Source: Sequoia sempervirens
Taxonomy: Eukaryota > Streptophyta > Pinopsida > Cupressales > Cupressaceae
Length of the DNA stretch: 64,000 nucleotides
Direction of reading: 5' to 3'
Assembly (NCBI GenBank): GCA_007258455.2
Contig: VDFB02270651.1
Location: 698,488,217-698,552,216, forward strand
Part shown: positions 9,726 to 22,660 of the stretch, one piece after another
Position numbering within the stretch: position 1 is the stretch's first letter
Layout: each line of letters starts with the position of its first letter
Program-made: the position numbers and the translations under genes
The notes under the pieces: model-generated
Database searches by the model: none
Seen by the model: only the letters and a program-made list of their open reading frames with translations
What the model was told of the DNA's origin: nothing

Positions 9726-12600
9726 TTGAAAATTGATCCTTGTTTTATGGTTCAAACTAGATCTCAATACAAGAAGAGTATGGAAGCCAACAAAGAAACA
9801 CCCACTTCAAGTGATCTTATCCAAACAAACGTTGAAATGAATCCCACCGAATCAAGCAATCCTTTGACCATTTCATCATCCCAAAATCTGCAAGAGGAAA
9901 ACCAAGGAGAGGATCTTATGTTTGGAATGCCTCATGAGGAAATAACTAAAATGCTCCAAAATCCGGACAACCATAGAATCATCAACATCATGATAAGGCT
10001 TAACCCTTCGTTATACATGCGTGAGCTAGCAAAACAAGGGGCCAAGTTACCTTCATATTTTGATGTGACTACCATAGTGGAAACAACATTCCCTCCAATC
10101 TCATCCACCATTCCCATCTCATCCACACCCCCATCCCAAAAAATTACCCAAAACATTCCGCAAATCACGACATCTTTTGCTCCAACACAACCTAACGTTA
10201 ATAAGGGAAATGCGTTTCTCAATGCTATTCAAGCACACCCCCTTGTTAATAATCAAAACTTGGATGTAAACGACACCTTGGAACAAAACATACCCAAAAA
10301 CCCATTGCATAAGAATTTTCCTCTCACCTTCAATCATGATCCATCATCATCATTTTTTCACGCAACACCTCAAAATCCTCTCCTCACAAATTCACAAGAA
10401 GAGGGAGATATGTTAGGACCAGGGGGCATATTTGACACCACAACATTCTTGCAAGAGCTTGCATTTCCACTTCTTCCACCATTTCCATTATCATCCACAC
10501 CACTCCTTGGATTAGGGCTTCCCCCTCTACCAACTATCAACCAAACCAACATCCCAAATAGAATTCAAAGCATTATGCCAAACGCTCAAAACTTGTCGTC
10601 GACATCGCAACAACAGACAACAAATGCACAAGCAATTGCAACATCATCAAACACCCTCCTAACATCGCAAGGCATGGTTTCCCAAGGACCAACCACCATC
10701 TATCACTCAAAGAATCAACACAACATCATCACTCACCACTAACGCTATTCCAAACCCACCACCACCCCCACCACCACCAACTTCCACCACATCAAGCCAA
10801 TACAATGCGGCATTGAAAGTTTCCCTCCAAAGGGGATTCCAACAAGTGCAAAAACAAAAAGCCACACAACTAGCTACTCATCAAACTGCTCAAGCTGTGC
10901 AAGCTGCCCAAGCAACCCAAGCCACATTACAAGTGCAACAAGCCCAAGCATTATTGCAACAACAAGAAAAACAAGCCGCACAAGCATTGCAAGCGCAAAA
11001 AGTTGCTCAAGCACAAGCTCTATTAAAACAACAAGCGGCACAAGCACAAGCCCAAGCACAAGCAATGCAAGAAAATTCTCAAGCTCAAGAAAATTCCCAA
11101 TACAAAGCACAACAAGCACAAGCACAAACACAACTTGCACAAAGACAAGCAGCACAATTGCAAGCATATCAACAAGCAATAAAGCAATATCAAGAGTAGC
11201 AAGAAGCAGCTGAATTGGCGGTCCAACAATAAGCATTTTTGGAACAACAACAAGAACAATGACAACCATTGTTGGAACAACAACAAGCACAACAACAAGC
11301 ACAAATATTAGCGCAACAACAACAAGATCAACAATAAGCGTTGTTCATACAAAAGTAGGTGGAAGCCTACCTAGCTTGGCAGAACATACAGATACCATCA
11401 AACAACACACTGATCAACCCACTCATTCAACCCACAATCGAAACACCCCAAAAACCCTTCATCCCACCCCCTGATCCACAAAATGATGTAACAACACAAA
11501 TCAGGTTGCTCTCGCAACAAGTGCTCAATCTTCAATCAGGGCGAACAACCAAAACACCAAGCAACTTGTGTCCCTATCCATTTGATAGGAGCTTAGTAAT
11601 GAAACCATTCCCCAAGGGATTTGAGATCCCCAAATTTGACAAATATCGAGGGACGGGAAACCCTAAAGATCACATCAGGGAATTCTAGGTACATTATATG
11701 GAAGTCACATACGACGATACTTATCTGATGCGACTATTTCCTAGGAGCTTGGTAGGCCACGCTATGGAATGCTTCTCTCTCTTACCTTCAAGCATTAGAC
11801 CATTCCAAGAAATTATGGATGCATTCACTAAAAATTATGCATGCAACATTGCAATGGATGTTAGTCTAGAAGAACTCTCGGCTGTGAAACAAGGAAAGGG
11901 TGAATCATTCGCCTCATTCCTACAACGATGGCGATCCAAGGCCAATCAGAGAAAGTGGACCATGCGAGAAGAACAACAATTTTACACCATCATAGCCAAC
12001 CTTGAAGGTCACTTGGCATTTTATCTCAAGGTTTAGGACATCACCACATATGATCAGTTGATCCCCAAGGTGCTCAACATCGAAAGAGCCCTTATGACTC
12101 AACCCGTAGAATCAGCATCATACCCCGAACAAAAAAATAACTTCCCACCATCCAATTACAACGATAAACCTCGAACATGGGAAAGGAACAAAAATATTAC
12201 TAATAATGGTGTCATTGATGCCAAGGTAGTCATTAGTGCTCCTCACCAACATACACCCACACCACAAATCCAAACACAACACCAAAACAATCATCACATA
12301 ACACACCAACCAAACAATAATCCAACAATCAATAATCTCAATGAGCAAAGAGGACCACCTCAATGCAAGAGTTATCCCAAGCAAAAATACACCACTTTGG
12401 GGGAACCACTTGAAGACATCATGAAAAAGCTAATAGATGAAAAACTCATCAAAGCTCCTAAACTTGAGAATTACCAAGAAGTGGATGTGAAACCTCCTTG
12501 GTAAAATTAAAATAAACTTTGTGAATTCCATAAAATCAAAGGCCATACCACAAATAGTTACATGAGACTGAAAAACATCATCCAAGATCTCTTTGATAAA
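9726..12600 (+). pseudogene. Gag polyprotein of Tat copy 2
   Basis: The N-terminal frame 9726-10742 (338 residues, start MKIDPCFMVQTRSQ) ends in a Pro/His-coding CCA run with a frameshift. From 10813 a second frame continues to 12600, broken only by stops: an Ala/Gln-rich segment (10813-11350, built from a CAAGCA hexamer), the conserved gag core (11460-12036; PFDRSLVMKPFPKGFEIPKF, then LMRLFPRSL and AMECF), and a knuckle-like motif at about 12510-12560 (CEFHKIKGHTTNSYMRLKN). It forms the particle and binds RNA. The Gln/Ala stretch is probably coiled-coil. Confidence 0.85.
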
Positions 12601-14635
12601 AGAATCATAAAAGTGGAACAACCTATAGGAAATCAGGATCTTAAGATATATACGAATCTGATGCAAAATCATGGCAAAAATGGGAATAAAAATGATAAAT
12701 GGAAAGGCATCCACTCAAATGTAAATCATGTGTATGAAACAGTCATCGCCTCCCTAGATGAAAACTGCATGGTCATCACCATCAAAGGCACCTATGCCGA
12801 ATATTGTGGAGTCACCACAAGAGGCAGAAAAGTAACCATAGTAGGATCATCCTAGCCAAACAAAGTCCCTACATCTAGATCCATTCCTAATGGCTATAAT
12901 GTCCTAGATCAGCTCAAGAGAACGCCAGTGCAAATCTCCATCATGGAGTTGCTAAAATTCTCATCTGCCCATAGGAAAATCCTTGAAGAAGCGTTGGCCT
13001 CATCCACTGTCCCCACAGACCTTGATGCAGAACAATTCCAAGCTATGGTTGGAAATATCATTACGCCTAATCTTCTCACATTCTCTGACCAGGATTTCCC
13101 CGCTCAATCATCTCACAACCGTCCACTTCACTTGGAATCCATAGTACATAAGAGCAAAATCAAAAGGGTCTTGGTGGATGGAGTTACAAGTTTGAATATC
13201 TATTCTCTTAGCCTCATTAAGTAGTTAAAAATATTAAAAGATTCCATAGACAAAGGAAAGGGTATCACAATAAGAGCATATGATGACCAAGAAAGAGTGT
13301 CTCAGGGCACAATCAAACTCCCTATTCAAGTAGGGCCTTCCATCATGGAAACCACTTATCAGGTCTTGGACCACAACTTGCCATATGACATCCTCCTAGG
13401 ACATCCATGGATTCATGCGATGAAAGTAGTAGCATCAACTTTCCACCAATGTCTTAAATTTACACATAACAGAAAAGAAGTTACCATCCATGGAGATCCC
13501 AAACCTTTCTCGTATTGCAAAAATATTGAAGCAAAGTATTAAAAAATCCCCCAAGTACCCAAAAATGATGAGGGCCCATCCACTCCATACATCGACCCTG
13601 CCACTCTCGCATCCACTTCTACGACAGAGACACCCACCACTCCCACCATTCCCATCATCTCTGACATCAAGGTCATCATCCAAGATAATGATTGTGGCAA
13701 CTACAAGCTCCCTAATAATGCTTTTGTGGTAGGAGAGTTACCACAATCTCCTAGATCACAAGCACACCCACAAATAAATGAGGCTACCACACCCCAAATG
13801 TCACCTAAAAACTATCCCGAATTCACAAGGTGGGGAGATCTTGGATGAGAAGTTATTGAGACAGATCCATCCCATATTCTATATCAAGATGAAAGACCAG
13901 CACCTGAATTACCAATGGATGAAAGAAGCAAGGGTCTTCAAATGATGCTCGTAATGGGCTACAATAGAAATCAGAGATTGGGACAAAATGAAAATGGGCT
14001 TATAATACCCATCATGCCAGAGATGCGACCAATAACAAATCTTGGCCTTGGATGTACCCCTCCAAGTATAACCATACGAGGCCGAAGTCCACCAATTAGA
14101 ACGGTTAACAATCTTCCTCAATCAACCCTAGCAAAACTACAATTACTAGTGTCTACAGGTAGAGTCATAGATAACTTTACATTCGATATAACTAATGTCT
14201 GTAGTAGTAGCGATGATGAAGATCACCTGACTAACCTACCTAGGCCATTCGAGGATACCACTCTTTGCATGATTAGCACCCTATCTTTTGAAACAGACCA
14301 CCAAAATCATGAGATTCACCTAGTATATCCCCAAAACATCAACTATGAACAATGAGGTCCACTAGTTCTTGATACATTAAAAAATGATGAGGCACTCTCA
14401 TAATTCATGGGACTGTGGGATAACATTCTGAATGGGGATCACAAAGTAGGGTTTATAATGGAGTTGGACACACATGCTTATTATGAGGAAACGATTGAAT
14501 CCTTCAATCTTAAAAGTGAGAAATTAAGAATAATATCCAATTCCTTGAGTGAAAAACACACTGTGGCACTCTTTGATAAGAAAAAATTAAAAATAAAGGA
14601 CACATTCAATGGTGAAAACCTCTCTCAGGCACCCA
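12601..14635 (+). pseudogene. Protease and G-patch region of Tat copy 2
   Basis: Same frame as gag. A conserved pre-protease segment is at 12928-13150 (SIMELLKFSSAHRKILEEAL). The aspartic protease follows at 13150-13500 with the flap/C-terminal signature ILLGHPWIHAM, but the catalytic loop reads VLVDGVTSLN in place of the usual D-N/S-G-S/A, so the active site is damaged. At 13915-14070 lies a G-patch (KGLQMMLVMGYNRNQRLGQN, then GLGC), an RNA-binding glycine motif found in some plant gypsy elements just before RT. Stops occur at 12504, 12855, 13224, 13542, 13848 and 14355. Confidence 0.75.
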
Positions 14636-16014
14636 AGGATTGGGGATTCAATCTTCCTTTAAGAGCTATTCATTAGGAAAAGTCAGCAGTCTTGGCAGAA
14701 AAATGCAATCTGGTCAACCTAGGAATAGAGGAGACCCACATATCACATTCTATGCGGAATCACTACTATCAGAAGAGCAAGAGCTCCTAGCGGCATTCCT
14801 AAAAGAAAGACAAATAAACTTCTGACAGACTTATGCTGACACACCAAGACTTGATCCAGCGACTGTGGTTCATCACTTAGCAGTTTATCCAGAAGCAAAG
14901 CCTGTCAAACAAAAGCTTCAAAAAATGAATCCTCAGATCACCCTATTGGTCAAAATGGAGCTAAAAAAGTTATTAGACGTAGGATTCATCTGACCGATAG
15001 ACTATCCAGAATGGGTATCAAACTTGGTACATGTTTCAAAACCTGACAAAAATATCAAAATCTGCACAGACTTCAGAGATTTGAACAAGGAATTTCCAAA
15101 AGATGACTTTCCGCTTCCCAACATTAACATGATAATAGATATGATAGCGGGACATTAAATGTTTTCACTAATGGACAGATTCTTAGGATACAATCAGATC
15201 ATGATAGCTAAAGAGGACCAACATAAAACAACTTTCACTTGTCCATGGGGGACATACTATTGGAACATGATGCCATTCAGCTTAAAAAACATAGGAGCAA
15301 CATATCAAAGGGCCATGACATTGATATTCCATGACATGATTCAGAAAATAGTTAAAGACTATGTTGACGACATTCTAGCTAAAGTCCAGAAAAAGAAAAG
15401 ATCACATAGCAACCCTAAGTGCCATCTTTGATAGACTGGAGGAGTACAAGGTCAGACTAAACCCTAAGAAGTGTGTATTTGGCATACAATCAAGAAAGCT
15501 CCTAGGGTATATAGTGTCAATGAGGGGCATAAAGGTGGAACCAGCAAAATTAAAAGCAATCCTCGAGATGGAGGAACTGAAAACATTAAAGCAATTGAGA
15601 GGTCTCTAAGGCAGACTACAGTCCATTCGAAGTTTCATAACAGAACTGACGGACAAAAAAACCCCATACTCTCACCTACTCCACAAGGGAGTAGCATACA
15701 AATGGGATACCAAATGTGAAGAGGAATTCAAAAAAATCAAGGAATACCTACTAACACCACCAGTCTTAATGCCACCAATCCCAAGAAAACCATTGATTTT
15801 ATACATGTTAGTAACAACAGTAGTCGTTGGAGCTCTCTTACCTCAGCATGATGAAAATGGAATAGAAAGGGCTATATATTACATCAGCAGGACAATGGTT
15901 GGGCATGAGATAAACTATTCATTCATCGAGAAAGCATGCCTTGTAGTAGTGTTTGCATCACAAAAGTTCAGACATTACATGTTGGCACATAAAATAAAAC
16001 TCCACCAAAATTGA
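14636..16014 (+). pseudogene. Reverse transcriptase and RNase H of Tat copy 2
   Basis: The RT palm and fingers run from 14820 to 15420. Readable landmarks are WVSNLVHVSKP, KICTDFRDLNKEFPKDDFPL, the TTFTCPWGTYYWNM block and the catalytic YVDDILAKV at 15358-15384. A frameshift at 15400-15420 changes frame; thumb (RLNPKKCVFGIQSRKLLGYI) and connection follow, then the Ty3-type RNase H (15769-16014; LILYMLVTTVVVGALL, AIYYISRTMVGHEINYSFIEK). Stops interrupt at 14992, 15156 and 15609. The domain order is normal; the ORF is inactive. Confidence 0.85.
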
Positions 16015-16756
16015 TCCTCTCAAGTATCTACTATCAAAGGAAATGCTCAGAGGAAGAATGGAAAAATGGGTGATGATACTATTAGAATACGACATTGAAT
16101 ATGTGGAGTGAAAAGCAATCAAGGGCCAAGTCATCGCAGATCAATTGGCAGAAGCACCAATCTATTCAGAGAACCCTCTCGTCTCAGAGTTTCCAGATGA
16201 ATCCATTTTCAATCTCAACATAGCTAACCACTAGAAACTATACTTTGATGGCTCATACATACAACATGGATCAGGAGCTAGTGTCTTCTTCATCACCCCA
16301 CAAGGGGATTGCATACCAAGGTCATACAAACTGGCATTTCTCTGCACCAATAACATTGCGGAATATGAGGCTTTGACCATAGGTCTTAGAATAGCAGTGC
16401 AGTGGAACATCATGGCTCTCAAAGTGTACGGAGACTCCCAATTGATCATAAATAAAGTGAACGATGAATACCAGACCAAGAATGACAAGCTCACTCCATA
16501 CAAGAAATTAGTAGAGACTCTCAAAGAATCCTTCAATGAAATTACATTCAAGCAGATTCCTAGAACCAACAACAGAGCAGTAGACACCATGGCAACAATT
16601 GGGTCCCTACTGGACTTCCCCAACAGTGTTCCAAAATATGAATTCCTAATAGAGCAACTTCTCGTGCCCGCATTCAAGGTACTAGAATCGGAATATGTGT
16701 GCGAAATCGTTGGTCCTGGTGATCCTTGGTATCATGACATTTATACATACCTTTGA
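16015..16756 (+). pseudogene. Second, archaeal-type RNase H of Tat copy 2
   Basis: In a third frame, linker sequence (EKWVMILLEYDIEYVE, ADQLAEAP) leads to a separate RNase H: YFDGSYIQHGSGA (first Asp), NNIAEYEAL (Glu), LKVYGDSQLIINKV (Asp) and NNRAVDTMATI (usually NNRADALA). The core catalytic residues D-E-D remain visible, and the last Asp is at RAVD. Having this domain after the ordinary Ty3 RNase H is diagnostic of the Tat lineage. Stops at 16111 and 16234 break the linker, while the domain itself is open from 16235 to 16756. Confidence 0.85.
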
Positions 16757-17982
16757 ATAGGAGTCATACCCGCCGACTTACCATCAAACCTAAAATGAAC
16801 CTTTGTCAAAAAGGCATCTAGATTCGTCATCCTAAGAGATACCCTATATTGTAGAAGCATAGAAGGAACCCTTCTATGCTACTTAAATGTTGAGGAGGCA
16901 TTGACTGCTCTAACTGAAGTACATAATGGTATTTGTGGTTCACACTCGAGTGGAATGACCATAGCCAAGAAACTATTGAGGATGGGGTTTTATTGGCCCA
17001 CAGTTGAAAGAGAAGCACATGATCATGCTATAAAGTGTCTACAGTATTAGCAACATGGGGACCTCATCCATGCTCTAGCTCAAGAGCTTCATCCTATCGT
17101 CACACCATGGCCCTTTTCACAGTGGGGACTTGATCTCATTGGAAAATTCACCCCCACTTCATCTAACAGCCACAAATTCATCATAACCACAATGAAATAC
17201 TTTACTAAATGGGTGGAAGCCATACCCATGACATACATAACTGGGAAGCAGATTTCAAAGTTCATCTTGAACTATCTCATTTGTTGTTACAGTGTCCCAC
17301 AAGCCATTATCTCAGATAATGGGACACCATTCAAAAATCAATATGTCCATGACTTATGCAAAAAATTCAAAATCCAACATCGCTTCTCCACCCCATACTA
17401 TCCCTAAGGCAATGGCCAAGTAGAAGCTACAAACAAAACCATTCTGAAAATCCTCAAGAAAATAGTCAATGATGCAGGTCATGACTCGCATTTGCAGCTT
17501 AATCTTGCCCTCTAGGCCTATTGAACCAGCATCCACACACCCACCGATGCCACCCCTTTTTCCCTAGTCTACGGATCAAAATCAGTACTCCCCATAGAGA
17601 TCGAGCTCCCATCTCTCAGGATATCACTACAAAACCTCATCACTAATGAATATTACCAGGTGTCAAGATTGAATGAGTTGGAGCTACTAGATGAGAGACA
17701 TATAGATGCTTTAAATCATTTTCAAGTCTATCAAAACAGACTCAAAAGGAGCTACAATAAGAAAATTAGAAGTAGGACATTCCAACTCAGAGAACTGGTC
17801 TTAAAAGAAAATTAGAAAAATGTCCCAAACCCAAGTAGCAAAGGCAAGTTTGAACCCAATTGGCTGGGACCATTCGTCATCACAACAAGTTACAAATCAG
17901 GGGCATATCAGTTATCAACACCTGAAGGGGAACCTCTGCAAGAGCCCATGAATAGCTCTCATCTCAAAAAAAATTATGCCTA
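16757..17982 (+). pseudogene. Integrase of Tat copy 2
   Basis: Zinc-binding HHCC region: EVHNGICGSH, then KCLQY followed by a stop where the second cysteine should be. Catalytic core: WGLDLIGKF (first Asp), IISDNGTPFKN (second Asp), GNGQVEATNKTIL (Glu), so the DDE triad is readable. The C-terminal part has YGSKSVLPIEIELPSLR and the SH3-like KFEPNWLGPFVI...GAYQL. The frame ends at KNYA, 17982. Stops occur near 17050, 17406, 17514 and 17814. It joins the element's cDNA to host DNA; this copy is inactive. I see no chromodomain, as expected for Tat. Confidence 0.85.
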
Positions 17983-20929
17983 AGTCTTTCAGGGTATAAA
18001 ACCAAAAAATCCAAAAAAATCAGAAAAATGATAAAAAAAAGGAGAAAAAATCATCCTCTAGTGAAAACCACTTCAATGGCACTTTAGACAAGTACCTTGG
18101 TGAAAACTTGGCAAAAAGGAACCTTGCGTAAATAAGCACTTTCCATCCACCAATATCTTTACAAATTGTTCTACATCATCCATCCATTTCACTTCCATCA
18201 TCCATCATATTCAGGTCTCCATCCATCACTCATCCACTCATATCCGCACCATAGCTTGGTCCTGTTTTCGTACCCTGATCCCTCTTAGTACTACTCGGCC
18301 CACCCTAAAGGTCAATTTGTCCTACCTATATTAGAGTAGTCTATTGCATTGCACTGGGGGCACATTCTCATCGAATCGGATTCATGTATGATCTTAAAGT
18401 CCTCAAACTAGAAAATCCAAAAACATCAGAAAATTAGAAAATCCAAAAACATGAAAACATATGAAAATCCCAAAACAGGTCAGAAATTAATTCAAAAAAT
18501 AAAAAATAGAGTCATCTTGTCGAACTACAGGTCTCTGAGCCTTGAACATAGGCAAGGTTGATCTTTGATCATCCCCTGAGACACTTAGGTTAGTCCTTTA
18601 GGAGTTTGTCATAATAAATTGGCATTCCATCATGTATATCTTCATCTGTAAATTAGTCAAGTCATCAGTTGAACTACGTGGTCTCTGTGTGTATAATGTA
18701 GGCAAGGATAATCTGTTGATCAGCCCCTGAGGCCCCTAGAATAGGTCTTTAGGTTAGTCTCTTGGTCAAAATCTCAGAAAACCCAAAAATATTCAAAAAA
18801 AAAAATAATCAAAACATTGCAAAACATCAAAAACATCCAAATATTTGAAAAAATCCATCCATCTCATCTCGCTTACACCCGCAATAAACACCACTCATAA
18901 TAAATTGATCGTCATCCTTAACCCATGGTGAAACAGTTAGAAACAAGCCTAGCAGGTTAAAAGTTAAACTCCAAATGTCAAGTCTCAAGTCTAAGTCAGT
19001 ACGTAAACAAGTTGGTCAATTCTTTGTGTCGATAGTCCATCATCCAATTAGTCCCATATCAATCATCTGATAACATCATGTCCTAGGATGAATCCTTCCT
19101 ACAATGGGCATTATTTATCAGAAATAACACTTTGGATAAACGAAATGACATTCTGCCATGCACTAACATGTCCTAGGATGTATCTTTCCTACAATGGGCA
19201 TTATCTTTTGGCAATAGTTTTGGTTCTTATCCTTAAAAAGACATCTTCTTCTCATTAGCGGTATTGAAGAGCATCAAATTTTTTGTTTACTTGGTCTTTA
19301 TCTTTTGACTTATCTTATTTGCGCTCATTCGAAGGACCTCTCAATGATATCCGAATGAAGGATTTAGAGAAATAGGAATGGGGCAACAACTATTATCCTT
19401 TTGTCTGTTGTGCTTGTTGGGCATTCTTGTAAAATAAACTTGGTGAATACTTGCTTTGTTAGGTATGTATGGAGGAAGTTTTGCACAACTTGTTGACTAT
19501 TGCATGTCCATAGGTTTACCTTTCCATGTTTTGGTCTGAGGTATTTTGAACTTCTAAAGGGCATCCTAGCAAGGTTTCTGTATGCTAGGTGTGAACAAGG
19601 ATACTCTTATCTAATTGTCAAGTCAAATTCCATCACACTAGGTACAATGCCATCCTGGTTTCCTATACCTTGATGCATCGCACCACGTGCATTATCAAAC
19701 ATAAGAAAATTTGGCCCCTTGAAAATTCCAATTCCTCGGCAAGTAATCGTCATCATCATCATCATCATTTGTATTTGCATCATATTGTGTCTTGTTGAAA
19801 TGACTTCTTCTTTTCTTGCTAACCACACTAACAAGGTACTGTGACAGTTGATCATCATCATCGATCCTGCATTCAAAAATCATTAGCATATTGCATAAAC
19901 ATATCATATAGGAAACACATGCATTGCATTTCAAATCATCACATAAACAGGTTATCATAGGCATTCTTCATAGGTAGGTGCATCCATTTCATCACATTTC
20001 ATCCATTACAATTCATTTATTACATAAATCATCGCATAACATTCATTTGCATAAGCATTTCATAATCATTTCACCATTATCACATAATACATAATCATAC
20101 ACAATAGGTATATAGGCATTATAGATAATCCATCACATACATACTTGCATAACATCATAAAGTCATCTCACACATTTGGTTCATCTTGCATCAAAACATT
20201 ATCATATCATTGCATATAGTACATCATATTAAATACATCACATACATTGCATCATCATTCAATATGTTTTGGATAATAACATTTGTTATTCTAAGCATCT
20301 CATAAAACCATCTCATTTGCATTACTATCTCATTCGCAACATATCACGACCATCACATTTACATCATCCATGTCATCTCATAAATAACATCATAAATCAT
20401 TCATTGCGCAAATCATTCTCCATAAGCATAAATAATCCATCACATGCAAAATGTACATCCATCCATCCATAATCTGTTCACATATAAGTATAATTCACAT
20501 TACATTTCACAAATATACCATATCATTTTGCATATTTCAATTCATATCACATATTAGATTATCCCATTTGCACCAACATAAAATAGATCATCATATAGAC
20601 ACCATCATTGCACATCACATTTTGCATATCATAGGTTAAACATAATATAGATCTGTTAGTCATAATCATAATGCATACATCATCAGAAATAAATGCATCC
20701 ATAAAAGCATCATTGCACAACATATAGAAGTAAAATCATCCATGCATAAATAAAGAATACACATTGCATCACATCAAAATCATCATTGGATCATATATAT
20801 ATCAATAATGCAATTGTCATAGTACAATAATAAATCAAATCACTGTACATGTATGTCAATCAGTACAAAAGGCCCACTGGGCTATCAAAAATGAGCCCAT
20901 AAGGCATGAAAAGTATCGTAGCATCTCAA
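17983..20929 (+). other. 3' untranslated region of Tat copy 2 with internal repeats
   Basis: No gene on either strand. Two imperfect copies of a block containing 'gtctctg...aggcaagg...gatca(t/g)cccctgag' lie at about 18525-18620 and 18680-18770. Two copies of 'atgtcctaggatg(a/t)atc(c/t)ttcctacaatgggcatta' lie at 19078-19131 and 19169-19205. A CAT trinucleotide run is at 19750-19768, and 19900-20850 is low-complexity sequence rich in CATCACAT/CATAA words. Open frames in it (for example 20269-20472) come from this composition. Confidence 0.6.
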
Positions 20930-22660
20930 TCAAGCTCTATCCCTGTGGATGCTGCCCTCGCCTCTGTCACCATGACCCTCTATTGGTCTATGGCTGGCCC
21001 GCTCTGAGTACTCTGGGACCCACTCTACTCGGGGTATGGCCTCATGATAGTACCTCCGATAGTACTCTGCCTCTCGGACGACATCCCGGTAAGATCATGC
21101 TCTCTAACTGTTGTCTCTTTACTAGCTCAGTGGTTGCCTGTAGCTCTATGACCTGTCTCTGATGTATAGTCTGATCCCTCTCAGTCTTGAGCTGCTCTCT
21201 CTCAGCCCTTGCCTGATCTCTCTTAGCTATCACAGCCTGGACCTGGGCCTATAGTTGTGCAATTAGAGTATCCTGCATGCATCCACCTTTCCTGTTGGTT
21301 GTACCTACAACTGCACCCAAGGAGGACCCTCACCTTATGGTGATGGGACTGGTGGCACCTACTATTGGTCCTACATGTGCACATCTACCTGATTTGGCTG
21401 CACTAGAGGAATAAATGGTGGGTCATGTTGAATGTCGGCTCTCTATCCTCATCCTCCCCCTCTAACTCTAACTCTCAGCAGATCCGGAACTATACCTAGA
21501 ATCGTCAAACAAAGTGGAGGTCAAAACCAATCCCTGTAGGCCTAGGTGGTGCCTAGATCTGCAAGCCCCTAATCATAAGCCCATGGCAGGGCTACTAGCT
21601 ACCTGAAGCTATCAACTACCTCTGAAGCAAGAATGTATCACCCCCATGATACCTATGTCATGGAGTGGGTGAAGACGACCACGTAGTCATCATCTAGTTG
21701 ATCTTGTAGCTCTTTGAACTGACGCTGCACAGGCCCGAGAAAGTATCTCTCGATCATAGTATGCTCTCGACCCTGCATAAAATGGTCCTAGCGGCAATAG
21801 AACATCTGATCGGCATTATTGGCCCATCTCGGCTGACCAAGGTATAGTTGCCAGGTAAAAACCTACATCTCGTCCAAGACTCTCCTCCAATAGGAGATCC
21901 CCTACTCACCAGTGTGTGTGAAGGACACACCGCCACTGTATCGCCACATGAGGGGATCATCTGGCACCATTGAAACTGAAATGACGTGCAACCGGAGCAC
22001 AACAATGTGCTCCCATGCCCAAACATGAAGTAGAGTCACCCCTACTCCCAACACTCTACTGTCCATATAGACATACTCCTGGAGGTCTCGGTAAAGTGAA
22101 GCTAGAAGTACAGGCCCCCAAGCAAAACGAACTGCCCTATCTTGAACCATCCGCTCCCAACAGGATCCCCAGCCGGGACTAAAGTATCTCCCTCATCTGT
22201 CAAGGGCGACAAGACCCAAAATGATGGCTATAATCACCCAGTGGTAGGGGGTGCTAGGATCCTATGCCACTCGAGCTCTATTTTCCCCTCGCAAAACATA
22301 ATCTCATTTGTGGCATGGACTCTGAAGTAGGCCTCGTGCCCATCATCCATGTCAAAGATCGCTTGATGACTGTGAATCAGCAATCGCAAAATGTTCCAAA
22401 TGTCCTCTAGGGTGACGGTGGCCTCACCAATGGGAAGATGGAATGAAGAAGTCTTGTTGTGCCATCTCTCGGCTAGTGTTGACAGCATCCCTAAGTGAGT
22501 ACGCACAGGCGCTTTGTAGGCAATGTACCACAACCCTGCAATCCAGAGTCAATCCCGGTCCCTGTCGCTTAGGTCCTGTAAGTAGCTGGCTAGGTCTCAC
22601 GACCTGTGCTCTCAGGAGTAGAGCTCCCTCGCCACGTCCTGCATCAAGAAAGGTCACCGT
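20930..22660 (-). pseudogene. Antisense ORF with plant mobile domain (PMD), in the 3' region of Tat copy 2
   Basis: On the strand opposite to gag-pol, 22533-22234 reads LSTLAERWHNKTSSFHLPIG then EATVTLEDIWNILRLLI, the classic N-terminal signature of the plant mobile domain (as in MAIN/MAIL1 and transposon-borne relatives: ERWRPETHTFHLP-G-TITL-DV). After a frameshift, 22150-21902 gives FAWGPVLLASLYRDL and LLHVWAWEHI, the second conserved half. Downstream pieces (21890-21660) continue weakly, and 21233-21042 is a charged coiled coil (AKRDQARAEREQLKTERDQ). The nearest upstream part (22660-22534) has stops. PMD function is unclear; host members act in silencing and gene expression. An antisense extra ORF in the 3' region fits the Tat lineage. 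Confidence 0.75.

Noticed and set aside
10874..11302. Hydrophobic minus-strand frames opposite the gag Gln/Ala tract
   Set aside because: Same reason: antisense of CAAGCA repeats.
19900..20850. CATCACAT-rich stretch as a CRISPR-like or satellite array
   Set aside because: There is no fixed repeat unit or spacer pattern; it is low-complexity sequence within the Tat 3' region.
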